NCBI GenBank assembly: GCA_020622105.1
Contig: JAHRYP010000004.1
Location: forward strand, 1 to 64,000
Origin: Methylotenera sp.
Lineage (GTDB): Bacteria > Pseudomonadota > Gammaproteobacteria > Burkholderiales > Methylophilaceae
Direction: 5' to 3'
DNA: 64,000 nt
Below, piece by piece: positions 1 to 10,041 of the stretch. Each line of letters starts with the position of its first letter. Position 1 is the first letter of the stretch. Under the pieces are notes generated by a model. The model searched no databases and was not told where the DNA came from. It saw nothing but the letters and a program-made list of their open reading frames with translations. The translations under genes were made by a program, and so were the position numbers.

Positions 1-124
1 TGCGCGGTACTCGCAACCTCGCTGTATATTGCATACTATCTCGGCTCCTGCGTTCTGTGCGTCTGTTACTGCATCCCAAATTCTGCATTTATAAAAGCAC
101 CCCAATAAACTAGGTAATTTCAAA
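1..124. other. Left-edge stretch, no gene called
   Basis: The rightward readings all meet a stop before base 125. One leftward reading is open to the window edge but has no convincing start or motif, so a gene running off the left end cannot be excluded. surE often precedes pcm in proteobacteria, but no SurE C-terminus could be read here. Confidence 0.3.
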
Positions 125-793
125 GTGGCACTCATCAGATCATCACAAACTGGCATCGGCATGACATCTCAGCGCACGCGCGATCGTATGCTATCGCGAT
201 TGCGTGAACAGGGTATCAAAGATGAAATCGTGCTGTCGGCAATCGGTAATACACCGCGACATATATTTGTAGATGAGGCGCTGTCGATTCGTGCTTATGA
301 AGATGTTTCATTGCCTATCGGTTTTGGTCAGACCATTTCACAGCCTTATATTGTGGCACGCATGTCCGAGTTACTACGAAATGGCCAGCCCTTACAAAAG
401 GTTCTGGAAATCGGTACTGGCTGCGGTTACCAGACAGCAGTATTGTCAAAGCTGGCAAAAGAAGTTTACTCTGTGGAGCGTATTCGCCCACTGGTCATGA
501 AGGCACGCGGACATTTGCGCGAGCTTAAATGTGTCAATGTGAAACTGGCACATGCAGATGGCAACATCGGCTTAACCGAAATTGCCCCATTTAACGGTAT
601 TTTAGTGACAGCAGCTGCAAGCCATATCCCGCAGGACCTGCTGGATCAACTTGCAATTGATGGACGCCTGATCATCCCCGTGGGCACCGATGAGCAGATT
701 TTATATCTGGTTGAACGTTTATCTCAAACTGAATACCGCCAGACTAAATTGGAGCCAGTAAAGTTCGTACCCTTACTGGGCGGCACTAGTTAA
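125..793 (+). CDS. pcm: Protein-L-isoaspartate O-methyltransferase
   Basis: Repairs aged proteins in the cytoplasm by transferring a methyl group from SAM to L-isoaspartyl residues. The 222-residue product carries the family's [13 protein letters not shown] segment (about residues 67-79) and the SAM-binding loop [10 protein letters not shown] (95-104). The start taken is GTG at 125; ATG at 161 (MTSQRTRDR) is an alternative, but the preceding GIG residues look conserved in betaproteobacterial relatives and no Shine-Dalgarno sequence precedes 161. The next gene starts 2 bases after the stop, the usual pcm-nlpD pairing, so the two are probably cotranscribed. Confidence 0.93.
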   Translation: MALIRSSQTGIGMTSQRTRDRMLSRLREQGIKDEIVLSAIGNTPRHIFVDEALSIRAYEDVSLPIGFGQTISQPYIVARMSELLRNGQPLQKVLEIGTGCGYQTAVLSKLAKEVYSVERIRPLVMKARGHLRELKCVNVKLAHADGNIGLTEIAPFNGILVTAAASHIPQDLLDQLAIDGRLIIPVGTDEQILYLVERLSQTEYRQTKLEPVKFVPLLGGTS

Positions 794-795
794 CA

Positions 796-1839
796 ATGTC
801 AACTTTGCGTCATGCTTTTATAGCTTTTCTAACGTTACTAATCTTTGGCTGCAGTACCACGCCAGCACCGGTCATAGATCGTACCCCCGCTGTCACAAGC
901 AAATCAAATACTACCAATAAAATATCGACCAAACCTGCTAACGGCAAAAATGGCAGCGATTGGCGCCCAGACACGCATATAGTTAAAAAGGGTGACACAC
1001 TCTTCAGTATTGGCTTGGAATATGGCTATTATTATAAAGACATCGCGCGTGTCAACAATATTGAAGCACCGTACGTCATCAAGATTGGGCAAACACTTAA
1101 ACTCGCAGACCTTAAAGATAAATCAGGTATTGCGGAAGTAAAGCAGCCAGAGACTACGCAACAGGAAGATGGCGTAATAACCTACCCCATCAATACTGAC
1201 AGCAGTACAAATGCCACCAATACTACTATTACGCCACCTGTAGCAGTTACCGCGCCTGCTGTAGTTGCCATCAATGAACCCAAAGCGATCCGTGAGCCTT
1301 ACAGCGAGCAAGCTCTAAAAACATCAATCCCTGTGGCAAAACCGGCAACAACGCCCAGCGCTACAGCTAAAGTAGATACGAATATTAAACCGACCGCTGA
1401 GGTGAATGAAATAAAACCTCCAGCCAAACTAGAAGCTAATCCAGAAATTAAGCCTGCGGCCGAGCCGATAGGAGGTATTAGCTGGATCTGGCCGACCAAA
1501 GGCAAGGTCATTGCGGGTTTTAATGATGGCGGTAACAAAGGTATTGATATTGCAGGCACCAAAGGCCAGCCAATTCTGGCCGCTGCGTCTGGCAAAGTAA
1601 TCTACAGCGGATCAGATTTGCGCGGCTATGGAAAATTAGTAATTGTGAAGCATAATAATACTTTCCTGTCTGTGTACGCTAACAATAGTAATATTTTAGT
1701 AAAAGAAGGTCAGCAAGTAAGTACAGGACAAAAAATTGCCGAAATGGGCGATACTGATAGCAATACTGTAAAATTACATTTTGAAATCCGCCAGCAGGGT
1801 AAATCTGTAGACCCCGCTAAGTTTTTAGCTTCAAATTAA
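796..1839 (+). CDS. nlpD: NlpD-like lipoprotein with LysM and degenerate M23 domain
   Basis: Envelope lipoprotein that in E. coli activates the amidase AmiC during daughter-cell separation. Residues 1-19 form a lipoprotein signal ending LIFGC (Cys19). A LysM peptidoglycan-binding domain spans about 61-103, then a Pro/Ala/Lys/Thr-rich linker, then an M23/LytM fold from about 230 to the end. The zinc-peptidase ligands are incomplete: the HxxxD motif reads N247..D251 and the HxH motif reads K326-L-H328. This is the NlpD/EnvC pattern of a catalytically dead activator rather than an endopeptidase. It follows pcm by 2 bases. Confidence 0.88.
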   Translation: MSTLRHAFIAFLTLLIFGCSTTPAPVIDRTPAVTSKSNTTNKISTKPANGKNGSDWRPDTHIVKKGDTLFSIGLEYGYYYKDIARVNNIEAPYVIKIGQTLKLADLKDKSGIAEVKQPETTQQEDGVITYPINTDSSTNATNTTITPPVAVTAPAVVAINEPKAIREPYSEQALKTSIPVAKPATTPSATAKVDTNIKPTAEVNEIKPPAKLEANPEIKPAAEPIGGISWIWPTKGKVIAGFNDGGNKGIDIAGTKGQPILAAASGKVIYSGSDLRGYGKLVIVKHNNTFLSVYANNSNILVKEGQQVSTGQKIAEMGDTDSNTVKLHFEIRQQGKSVDPAKFLASN

Positions 1840-1859
1840 GCAAAATAAGGAATCTGACT

Positions 1860-2216
1860 ATGGCCAAGAAGGATACAAATAAATACAGTAAAAATGCCAA
1901 TATCAATCCTGAAAGTCACCTGAGCTCCATCCTTGCGATATTGCGTATGGCATTAATGCTTATAGGAATTTTTGGTATTACTTTTGAATTATTTCGCGAA
2001 AACGGCTGGCTTTCAAAGCTACTAGGTGGCATTATCGATTCAACAGCAAATATGCTGTTAGTTGTCGTTGCGCTGCTTGGTTTATGGCTACTCAATCGCA
2101 TGCTTAGTAGCCCGAATAAATCCGAAGCCAAAAAGATCGGTGATATGCCTATGTATGCCATGATGGCAGTGGGTGTATTCTATATATATAGAATATTTAC
2201 CAGCGGCGGATTTTAA
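1860..2216 (+). CDS. Small membrane protein of unknown function
   Basis: A 118-residue protein I do not recognise. It has a polar, Lys/Asn-rich N-terminus (about 20 residues) followed by three hydrophobic segments (about 24-43, 62-80 and 98-113), separated by short charged loops, so it should sit in the inner membrane. An AAGGA ribosome site precedes the ATG. It lies 20 bases after nlpD and before a terminator, so it is probably the last gene of the pcm-nlpD transcript. Confidence 0.7.
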   Translation: MAKKDTNKYSKNANINPESHLSSILAILRMALMLIGIFGITFELFRENGWLSKLLGGIIDSTANMLLVVVALLGLWLLNRMLSSPNKSEAKKIGDMPMYAMMAVGVFYIYRIFTSGGF

Positions 2217-2244
2217 TAGGGCTTTTAGTCAATAAATTGAATCA

Positions 2245-2276
2245 ATAAAAAAGCGGCTTAAAGCCGCTTTTTTATT
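2245..2276. terminator. Bidirectional intrinsic terminator
   Basis: A GC stem (GCGGC/GCCGC with a TTAAA loop) is flanked by an A-run on the left and a T-run on the right, so it can stop transcription in both directions. It separates the rightward pcm-nlpD group from the leftward thioredoxin-like gene. Confidence 0.9.
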
Positions 2277-2305
2277 TAATATTGACGATTAGCAGCTTAA
2301 TGCTA

Positions 2306-2677
2306 TTAGTTGGATGCTTTAGTCTGCTGTTTGTAATATTCACGTACTGGCGTCATATCAAACTCACGTGCCCATTCAATCATTTTATCGAATGCTGGCG
2401 CGCCAATCTCACCCACCTGCGCATGAATGCCAGCTTGCTCACGAATAATCAAAATACCTGGAATTTGTGTCACTTCAAAATATTCACCAATTTCAGGGTC
2501 AGCTTCTGTATCTACCATACCAAATACGATATCAGGATTTTTTTCAGCAGCGGCTTCAAAAGTTGGTGTAAATGCAACGCATGGATCACACCACTTCGCC
2601 CAGAAATCAACAATCACAAAAGGATTATTCTCAATAGTTTCTTTAAAATTCGCTTTGGTAAGTGCTACAACTGCCAT
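2306..2677 (-). CDS. Thioredoxin family protein
   Basis: A 123-residue cytoplasmic thioredoxin-fold protein with the redox motif WCDPC at about residues 29-33 instead of the canonical WCGPC, and the cis-Pro loop QIPG near residue 73. There is no signal peptide. A Gly-to-Asp change within the active site usually shifts redox potential, so it may act as a specialised reductase rather than the main thioredoxin. It follows the nitroreductase by about 65 bases and may read through from that cluster. Confidence 0.87.
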   Translation of the reverse strand: MAVVALTKANFKETIENNPFVIVDFWAKWCDPCVAFTPTFEAAAEKNPDIVFGMVDTEADPEIGEYFEVTQIPGILIIREQAGIHAQVGEIGAPAFDKMIEWAREFDMTPVREYYKQQTKASN

Positions 2678-2743
2678 GATTTTGCCTTTAATTGAACGAA
2701 GCTAGCAGTTTATCAGAACACTAATCTTTCGTTAAGTTTTGTG

Positions 2744-3352
2744 TTAGATAACGTCTTTTACACCCTGCCCCCAGCTTGCATCAAAAAACAATTGCGCCAG
2801 CGGTTTGCGTGTACGCGCAGCAGTTTCTCTAGCAAGCGTATCGCCACTCAAGGTGGATATATCTGCAGGGTAACCAACCGAAATCATAGCCATCGCAGTG
2901 TATTGTGCTGGAATATTAAATTTTTCACGTGCCAGGTCTGCATCAAAACCACCCATCTGATGTGCCATTAAACCCATGTTAGCTGCCTGCAAGCATAAAT
3001 TCTCCGCCGCAGCACCTGTATCATATTGCGCAAATCGATTCGGCTTTTGATTATGGCCAAATAGTGTATCCGCACACGTCAGCAGCAGCACCGGCGCATC
3101 GATAACCCAAGCCTGATTACCAGGAACGAGACAGTCAAACGCCTGCTGCCATGCTTCCGGGCTAGATGCCTTATTCCACACCACAAAACGCCAAGGCTCA
3201 TCGCCAAAACAGGAAGGCGCCCAGCGAGCAGCCTCCAACAAGGCGATTAACTGTGCATGTGATACGGATTTTTTAGCGTCATAAGCACGTCCACTCCAGC
3301 GAGCAGCAATTGTGGTATCAATAGCCACTTGGGTAATAGCAGGTTTATGCAT
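2744..3352 (-). CDS. Nitroreductase family protein
   Basis: A 202-residue FMN-dependent NAD(P)H nitroreductase homologue. The N-terminal half shows the family's RW..R.YD opening and the AARWAPSCFGDEPWRFVV segment that contacts FMN. A MGGFDADLAREKFNIP stretch and a VGYPAD motif follow in the second half. Likely substrates are nitroaromatics, quinones or other electrophiles; the true one cannot be read. Its start lies 4 bases after the stop of the old yellow enzyme gene, so the two are cotranscribed. Confidence 0.87.
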   Translation of the reverse strand: MHKPAITQVAIDTTIAARWSGRAYDAKKSVSHAQLIALLEAARWAPSCFGDEPWRFVVWNKASSPEAWQQAFDCLVPGNQAWVIDAPVLLLTCADTLFGHNQKPNRFAQYDTGAAAENLCLQAANMGLMAHQMGGFDADLAREKFNIPAQYTAMAMISVGYPADISTLSGDTLARETAARTRKPLAQLFFDASWGQGVKDVI

Positions 3353-3356
3353 GATT

Positions 3357-4436
3357 TCAAGCCCCTAAAAATGGATAATCAGTGTAACCTTTTTCTGAAC
3401 CGCCGTAAAAAGAGCTTGAATCAGCTTCATTTAATGGCGCGTCAACGCTATATCTCTCAACCAGATCCGGGTTAGCAATAAAAGGCACGCCATATGCAAT
3501 AGCATCCGCATGGCCACTCGCAATTGCAGTATTACCGCGCGCTTTATCATAAGCCAGGTTGGCAATATAACCGCCTTTGAACAGCTTGCGCATTGCAGAA
3601 AAATCAAATGGCTCAGACTCACCGCCGCCATGAATACCGCCTTCTACCACGTGCAGGTAAGCCAGATTAAATCGACTCAACGCCTCTGTTACGTAATTAA
3701 ACAGCGCTTGTGGATTGCTATCTTTCATATCGTTGAACGGGTTAACCGGAGACAGACGCGCACCTACTTTATCGGCGCCAGCAACAGCCACTACAGCTTC
3801 GGTCACTTCCATCAGGAAACGTGCGCGGTTCTCATAACTGCCGCCATAATTATCAGTACGTTTATTGCTGTCATCACGCAGGAATTGATCCAGCAGATAG
3901 CCATTGGCAGCATGTATTTCAACGCCATCAAAACCAGCTGCAAGTGCGCATTTAGTCGCATGTACATAATCGGCAACAATTTCCGGCAATTCGCTCGCAT
4001 CAAGCGCGCGTGGTTCAACGTAATCGACTAAGCCTTGATAAGTGAACGCCTGACCTGCCGGTTTAATCGCAGAAGGTGCGACCGGTAATGCATTATTAGG
4101 TAATAAACTTGGATGTGAAATACGTCCCACATGCCAGAGCTGGATTACAATCTTGCCGCCTTTGGCATGTACTGCATCCGTAATTTTTTTCCAGCCAGCG
4201 ACTTGTGCATCAGTATAGATCCCGGGAAGCAGAGGATATCCATGTGCCATCTCGGAAATAGGCGTCGCTTCAGTAATAATTAAACCGGCTGTAGCACGCT
4301 GCTCATAATAGGTCACGTTGATTGACTGCGGCACACCAGCTTCACCTGCACGGTTACGTGTCAGCGGTGCCATCACAATACGGTTACTCAGATTAATTGA
4401 GCCTAACTTTGCGGGACTGAATAAATTCAATGACAT
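3357..4436 (-). CDS. nemA: Old yellow enzyme / N-ethylmaleimide reductase-like
   Basis: A 359-residue FMN ene-reductase of the alkene reductase family, reducing activated C=C bonds (N-ethylmaleimide, quinones, nitrate esters). Visible signatures are the N-terminal LSNRIVMAPLTRNRA, the FMN-binding IQLWHVGRISH, the substrate-binding DGVEIHAANGYLLDQF with its His-Asn pair, and NYGGSYENRARF. Length matches E. coli NemA. It is first in a pair with the nitroreductase and sits 80 bases downstream of pirin, consistent with an electrophile-stress group under the divergent LysR regulator. Naming as nemA rests on family resemblance. Confidence 0.88.
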   Translation of the reverse strand: MSLNLFSPAKLGSINLSNRIVMAPLTRNRAGEAGVPQSINVTYYEQRATAGLIITEATPISEMAHGYPLLPGIYTDAQVAGWKKITDAVHAKGGKIVIQLWHVGRISHPSLLPNNALPVAPSAIKPAGQAFTYQGLVDYVEPRALDASELPEIVADYVHATKCALAAGFDGVEIHAANGYLLDQFLRDDSNKRTDNYGGSYENRARFLMEVTEAVVAVAGADKVGARLSPVNPFNDMKDSNPQALFNYVTEALSRFNLAYLHVVEGGIHGGGESEPFDFSAMRKLFKGGYIANLAYDKARGNTAIASGHADAIAYGVPFIANPDLVERYSVDAPLNEADSSSFYGGSEKGYTDYPFLGA

Positions 4437-4516
4437 TGATTACTCCTAAATATTGACTACATTAATTTGTTTTGCTTGTTCTAATAATAAGTGTTCTGAT
4501 GATATCAGTAACATTG

Positions 4517-5263
4517 TTAATCTTTTACACCCAGCTGGCGATGCAATGGCAAATCAAACAACAAGACTTCTGATTCAGCTTTCGCTTTTATATACAACTC
4601 TGCAAAGCCATCCAGCATGACTGCATCACCCGATTCAAACTGCTGACCATCAATCTCTACCTCGCCGCGTGCAATATGCAAATAGGCACTGCGACTATCG
4701 TTTACAGTATAAGAAAGGCTAGCCTGAGCATCCAATACGGAAGCATAGAGCTGTATATCCTGATGTACTGTCAATATAGTCTCTGACAATTCAGAGTCTT
4801 GCTTATTGCGTGCGGCAATCAGACACCACTGATTTAACTTTTGTTCAGCACTGAAATGTTTTTCTTCATAAGACGGCTCCAGATTCAAGCTGTCCGGCAT
4901 AATCCATATCTGCAACAGATGCACATCATTAGTATCTGAAGCATTAAACTCGCTATGCACAATACCAGTTCCGGCAGTCATACGCTGCACATCACCCGCG
5001 CTGATCACTGAACCGGTACCGATATTATCTTTATGCTGCAGTTCACCGCGCAGTATATAGGTGATAATCTCCATGTCTCTGTGCGGATGCATACCAAAGC
5101 CCTGCCCTGGCGCAATAATGTCATCATTAATCACGCGTAGCGCTGAAAAATGCATATGCTTTCTGTCGAAATATTCCGCAAACGAGAAAGAATGATAGCT
5201 TTGCAACCAGCCACGGTCAGCGTAGCCGCGATCACCACTTTTTCTTACCTGCAAGTTCTGCAT
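4517..5263 (-). CDS. Pirin family protein (YhhW-like)
   Basis: A 248-residue bicupin related to E. coli YhhW, which has quercetin 2,3-dioxygenase activity in vitro. The N-terminal cupin keeps the metal site: two His in MHPHRDMEI and a His-x-Glu pair in GIVHSEFN. The C-terminal cupin is more divergent. The protein is cytoplasmic and its physiological substrate is unknown. It is transcribed divergently from a LysR regulator, a common arrangement for this family, and leads the OYE-nitroreductase-thioredoxin group. Confidence 0.88.
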   Translation of the reverse strand: MQNLQVRKSGDRGYADRGWLQSYHSFSFAEYFDRKHMHFSALRVINDDIIAPGQGFGMHPHRDMEIITYILRGELQHKDNIGTGSVISAGDVQRMTAGTGIVHSEFNASDTNDVHLLQIWIMPDSLNLEPSYEEKHFSAEQKLNQWCLIAARNKQDSELSETILTVHQDIQLYASVLDAQASLSYTVNDSRSAYLHIARGEVEIDGQQFESGDAVMLDGFAELYIKAKAESEVLLFDLPLHRQLGVKD

Positions 5264-5275
5264 TTGTATCCTTTC

Positions 5276-5334
5276 TTATTCAAGCTTATTGAATAATTTT
5301 ATGCATACTATTACTAATACAAATATACTAATAG
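5276..5334. promoter_or_regulatory. Divergent promoter region with palindromes (candidate LysR operator)
   Basis: Between pirin and the LysR gene lies an inverted repeat TTATTCAA-GCTTA-TTGAATAA (5276-5296), followed by an imperfect AT-rich dyad bounded by CTATTA (5308) and TAATAG (5334). LysR-type regulators bind interrupted T-N11-A dyads in such divergent regions. That these sites bind the adjacent regulator is inference. Confidence 0.45.
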
Positions 5335-5379
5335 CAAATTGTTTTGCATATTTTGTTCAAAAAAACTGATGGACTTGTC

Positions 5380-6282
5380 ATGAGCGTAAAACTATCGCTG
5401 GAATCACTGGAAGTGCTGGATGCTATCGCCAGCAAAGGCAGCTTTGCGGCGGCAGCAGAATCGCTATTCCGCGTACCTTCAGCAATCACCTATACGGTAC
5501 GCAAACTGGAGGAAGATTTAGGCGTTACCTTATTTAACCGCAGCGGACATCGCGCTGAACTTACTGCTGCCGGAGCAGAACTGCTGCGTGAAGGCCGCAA
5601 TCTGCTCAATGCGGCTAACGAGCTTGAACTAAGAGTCAAACGCGTTGCCAGTGGCGTTGAAACTGAACTCACAATTGCGGTCAGCGATATATTCAATATC
5701 GCTTCGATTTACCCGACGCTGGATAAGTTCTATGCGCAGAACTTCGGCACCCGCCTGAAACTATTGCGCGAAGTTTATGGCGGAAGCTGGGATGCGTTGT
5801 TAAGCGACCGTGCCGATATCGCGCTGGGTGCGCCTGGAGATGCACCCACTGGCACTGGGTATATTGCAAAGCCAATGGGGTCTTTGCAATTCCATTACGC
5901 AGTTGCTCCACAGCACCCCCTTGCCAAGCTACCTGATCCATTGCAGAATCAGGACATCATGCGTTATCGTTCAGTTTCAGCGGCTGACAGCTCCAGAAAC
6001 CTTGCGCCGCGCACTTCAGGTATATTGTCAGGGCAAGATGTGCTGACGGTACCTGACATGATGACAAAGCTTCAGGCGCAGATTGCTGGCCTCGGTGTGG
6101 GCTACCTGCCAAAAAAACTGGCAGAGCAGCATGCGGCTAATGGTAATTTGATCATAAAACTTGTGGCTGAACCCAAGCCTGAAGTCACCAGCTTTCTGGC
6201 ATGGCGCAGCAATGGCGGCAAAGCACAGCAATGGTTAATCAAAGAGTTGCAACGGCTTAATTTAGAAGACTTGTTACTTTAA
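5380..6282 (+). CDS. LysR family transcriptional regulator
   Basis: A regulator of 300 residues counted from the ATG at 5380 (MSVKLSLESLEVLDAIA); an in-frame ATG 36 bases upstream would add an unlikely 12-residue leader. The winged helix-turn-helix spans the first 60 residues (SFAAAAESLFRVPSAITYTVRKLEEDLG), and the rest is a periplasmic-binding-protein-like effector domain. It is divergent from pirin and likely controls that gene, the OYE group and itself; the effector is not evident. Confidence 0.9.
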   Translation: MSVKLSLESLEVLDAIASKGSFAAAAESLFRVPSAITYTVRKLEEDLGVTLFNRSGHRAELTAAGAELLREGRNLLNAANELELRVKRVASGVETELTIAVSDIFNIASIYPTLDKFYAQNFGTRLKLLREVYGGSWDALLSDRADIALGAPGDAPTGTGYIAKPMGSLQFHYAVAPQHPLAKLPDPLQNQDIMRYRSVSAADSSRNLAPRTSGILSGQDVLTVPDMMTKLQAQIAGLGVGYLPKKLAEQHAANGNLIIKLVAEPKPEVTSFLAWRSNGGKAQQWLIKELQRLNLEDLLL

Positions 6283-6418
6283 CCAAGCAACTTAAAGTCA
6301 GACACTTTAAGCCCGATAGTTTTAACCAAGTGAAGGTTAAGCAAATAAGTTAAACCAGTTACTTTGAATTACACGGATGTCAGATAAAATTATGATTAAG
6401 AAAAATAAGGTTACAACA

Positions 6419-7373
<955 letters not shown>

Positions 7374-7387
7374 TTAGTAAACACAAT

Positions 7388-7414
7388 AAAAAAACCCGCC
7401 GCAGCGGGTTTTTT
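7388..7414. terminator. Bidirectional intrinsic terminator
   Basis: The stem AACCCGC/GCGGGTT with a CGCA loop is flanked by A-run and T-run. It lies between the convergent tadA and Bax-inhibitor-1 family genes and can serve both. Confidence 0.9.
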
Positions 7415-7436
7415 AATGATAAGGCTTTAGCAATAA

Positions 7437-8126
7437 TTAATCATCGCCGCCCATTAAACCCATCAGCAATTGCAGCAGGCTTGTGAACAGGTTGTAGATG
7501 CTCATGTACAAGCTTAATGTCGCCATGATGTAGTTAGTTTCGCCACCATTCACAATACGGCTCACGTCATACAAAATAAAACCTGAAAACAGAATCACGC
7601 CTACGCCTGAAAGTGCCAGTGTCATAGCCGGAATTTGTAAAAAGATATTAGCCAGAGAAGCTACAATCAGCAAAACAATACCGATCAGCAAGAACTTGCT
7701 CATGAAGCTGAAGTCTTTTTTACTCGTAGCCGCAAAACTTGCCAGACTGAACAGGATAATACCGGTACCACCGGCAGCTAAACCGACGATTTGTGCACCG
7801 TTACTTAAATTCAGCGCATGCTGCAAAATAGGGCCTAACATCAAGCCAAGCAAGAACGTTAAACCTAACAGCAGTACAACACCGAAGCTGCTGTTACGGT
7901 TTGCTGAGATTGCTGCAAACATACCAAACATAACAGCCATTGCGCCGATTGCGAAAATAAAAGGATGTTGCTGTGCAAAGGCAAAATTCATACTCATGCC
8001 GATGAACGCACCGATCACGGTTGGGATCATAGTCAGACCCAACAAGGCATAGGTATTACGCAGAACTTTATTGGTAGCTTCTAAGGCCGACTCTGAGCGG
8101 CCTAAAACTGGGGTATTGTCAAACAT
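7437..8126 (-). CDS. Bax inhibitor-1/YccA family membrane protein
   Basis: A 229-residue inner-membrane protein with seven hydrophobic segments and the BI-1 C-terminal half (FILYDVSRIVNGGETNYI, with the Asp residues of the family's proton/Ca2+ sensing pair). E. coli YccA is a substrate and modulator of the FtsH protease. I place the start at 8126 because AAGGAAA lies just upstream; an upstream ATG at 8192 would add an unlikely 22-residue leader. It follows nagZ by about 75 bases in the same direction and may have its own promoter. Confidence 0.88.
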   Translation of the reverse strand: MFDNTPVLGRSESALEATNKVLRNTYALLGLTMIPTVIGAFIGMSMNFAFAQQHPFIFAIGAMAVMFGMFAAISANRNSSFGVVLLLGLTFLLGLMLGPILQHALNLSNGAQIVGLAAGGTGIILFSLASFAATSKKDFSFMSKFLLIGIVLLIVASLANIFLQIPAMTLALSGVGVILFSGFILYDVSRIVNGGETNYIMATLSLYMSIYNLFTSLLQLLMGLMGGDD

Positions 8127-8201
8127 TGTTATTTCCTTCAAGTAATTAAGAATTACAGTATGTAAGATAGCGGTTAAAGCAATAAGTTTCAAGTTAATTA
8201 T

Positions 8202-9248
8202 TTATGTAAACAACTCGCCCTCAACAATACCGACCTGCGCCACCTGATGCACAGCATCAACAAACTCTGCACTTTCATGCAGCGTATCCATTGTAGGTGG
8301 ATGTTTATGGCCATGCATACGCGCTAAACGACTTAAACTCTGTGCCGACATCTGCCATTTAAGGTTTTCCAGCAACTCATCTGCCATTGCCGGCTGATTG
8401 CACAGCAGCACCATATCACAACCGGCCGTTAAAGCAGCCAGCGCACGTGTAGTGACATCACCGCCTGCTGTTGCTGCTTCCATACTTAAGTCATCACTGA
8501 ATATCACGCCATTAAACCCTAAACGCTCGCGCAATATCTTTTGTAACCAGCGTGAAGAAAAACCGGCCGGCTTATCATCAACTTTAGGGTAAATGACATG
8601 TGCCGGCATAATGGCAGGAATGCCATCATCAATCAGCATTCTGAACGGCTGCATATCATGCTGTGCAATCTGGTCAAACTCGCGGTCATCTACCGGCATA
8701 CTCACGTGAGAATCCGCTACTACAAAGCCATGACCTGGGAAGTGTTTGCCTACAGCTGCCATACCGGCCTTTTTCAAACCCTGCATGAGCGCGAATGCCA
8801 GGTCATTAATCGCCTGCGGATTTAAATGAAAGGCACGGTCGCCGATCACCAGACTGTCGCCATAGTCCATATCAAGCACCGGCGTAAAACTGAAATCAAC
8901 GCCATGCGCACGTAATTCGGCAGCTAAAATCCAGCCAGCCTCCTTGGCAAGCTCTTTGGCTTTTTTAGGATTCTGATCCCAAATCTTGCCAAATTCCCGC
9001 ATCGGCGGAATTTTAGTAAAGCCTTCTCTAAAGCGCTGCACACGACCACCTTCATGGTCTACCGCAATCAGCAGCGGCGGCTGACGCACAGCATGAATAC
9101 TGGCCGTCAACGCTTTCAGCTGCGCGTTATTTTCATAATTGCGCTTGAACAAAATCACACCACCGACTAACGGATGCTGCAAACGGCGTATGTCATCGGT
9201 AGTAAGCTCTGTGCCTACAACGTCCAACATCACTGGACCTAAACTCAT
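8202..9248 (-). CDS. nagZ: Beta-N-acetylhexosaminidase NagZ
   Basis: Cytoplasmic glycoside hydrolase family 3 enzyme that removes GlcNAc from anhydro-muropeptides during cell-wall recycling. Residues show [11 protein letters not shown] (63-73), KHFPGHG (168-174), the His-containing ADSHVSMP loop (about 178-185), and the nucleophile region FSDDLSM with Asp252. At 348 residues it is the usual single-domain NagZ. Its ATG overlaps the stop of the upstream permease by 4 bases, so translation is coupled. It is the last gene of the binding protein-YkuD-permease-permease operon, which suggests that the transporter brings in its substrates. Confidence 0.94.
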   Translation of the reverse strand: MSLGPVMLDVVGTELTTDDIRRLQHPLVGGVILFKRNYENNAQLKALTASIHAVRQPPLLIAVDHEGGRVQRFREGFTKIPPMREFGKIWDQNPKKAKELAKEAGWILAAELRAHGVDFSFTPVLDMDYGDSLVIGDRAFHLNPQAINDLAFALMQGLKKAGMAAVGKHFPGHGFVVADSHVSMPVDDREFDQIAQHDMQPFRMLIDDGIPAIMPAHVIYPKVDDKPAGFSSRWLQKILRERLGFNGVIFSDDLSMEAATAGGDVTTRALAALTAGCDMVLLCNQPAMADELLENLKWQMSAQSLSRLARMHGHKHPPTMDTLHESAEFVDAVHQVAQVGIVEGELFT

Positions 9249-10039
9249 GGAATATCCCTTCTCACATCTAATCTATCGCGCAAATAATCGCCACCCAGAT
9301 TAATTGCCAAAATCAAACTCATTAAACACAAACCTACAATCAATACATAATGCGGCGCAACCAGCATAAATCTGACTGCATCACGCAGCATCGCACCCCA
9401 TGAGGCATTGGGTGCCTGTATGCCCAAACCTAAAAATGAAAGGCTAGCCTCGGCAATCATAACGCTGGCAAGACTATATGCAGCCTCCACGACCAAAATC
9501 GAGGCCATGAGCGGCAGTATATGTCTAAACAACAATCGCGGTACACCCGCACCTAACGACTCCGCTGCCTGCACATGCTGGCGATTACGCAAACTCATGG
9601 TTTGACCACGCGTCAATCGAGCATAACTCACCCAGCCGGTTAAACATAAAGCCAATATCAAGTTACCCAAGCCTGGCCCCAGCACAGCAGCAAAAGCGAT
9701 TGCCAGCAGAATACCGGGGAATGCCAGAAAAATATCGGTAATCTGCATGAGTACTGAATCTATCTTGCCGCCATAAAACCCAGCCAGCATGCCAACAGAA
9801 ACGCCAACAACCATCGTGATAACCGTCACAGTCAAAGCAACCAGCACTGACATCTTTACGCCACTTAACACGCGCGCCAGAATATCACGGCCCAGATCAT
9901 CAGCACCGAACCAATGCTGCACACTGGGGCCTTGCAAAACCATGTTCAGATCAATCAGATTTGGATCCAGCCTGAACAGATAACCGATAATGACTGCCAA
10001 CACCCAAAAACCCAATATTGAATAAGAAAACCACTTCAT
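9245..10039 (-). CDS. Peptide-type ABC transporter permease (DppC/OppC-like)
   Basis: A 264-residue inner-membrane permease with about six hydrophobic helices and the conserved cytoplasmic EAA loop ([18 protein letters not shown]) that docks the ATPase. The periplasmic [18 protein letters not shown] motif near the N-terminus is typical of the DppC/OppC/YejE group. It starts 2 bases after the stop of the partner permease and overlaps nagZ. No ATPase gene is found anywhere in this operon. Confidence 0.92.
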   Translation of the reverse strand: MKWFSYSILGFWVLAVIIGYLFRLDPNLIDLNMVLQGPSVQHWFGADDLGRDILARVLSGVKMSVLVALTVTVITMVVGVSVGMLAGFYGGKIDSVLMQITDIFLAFPGILLAIAFAAVLGPGLGNLILALCLTGWVSYARLTRGQTMSLRNRQHVQAAESLGAGVPRLLFRHILPLMASILVVEAAYSLASVMIAEASLSFLGLGIQAPNASWGAMLRDAVRFMLVAPHYVLIVGLCLMSLILAINLGGDYLRDRLDVRRDIP

Positions 10040-10041
10040 AT

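Noticed and set aside
2282-2695. A 137-codon rightward reading over the thioredoxin-like gene
   Set aside because: Opposite-strand shadow of a well-supported thioredoxin-fold gene.
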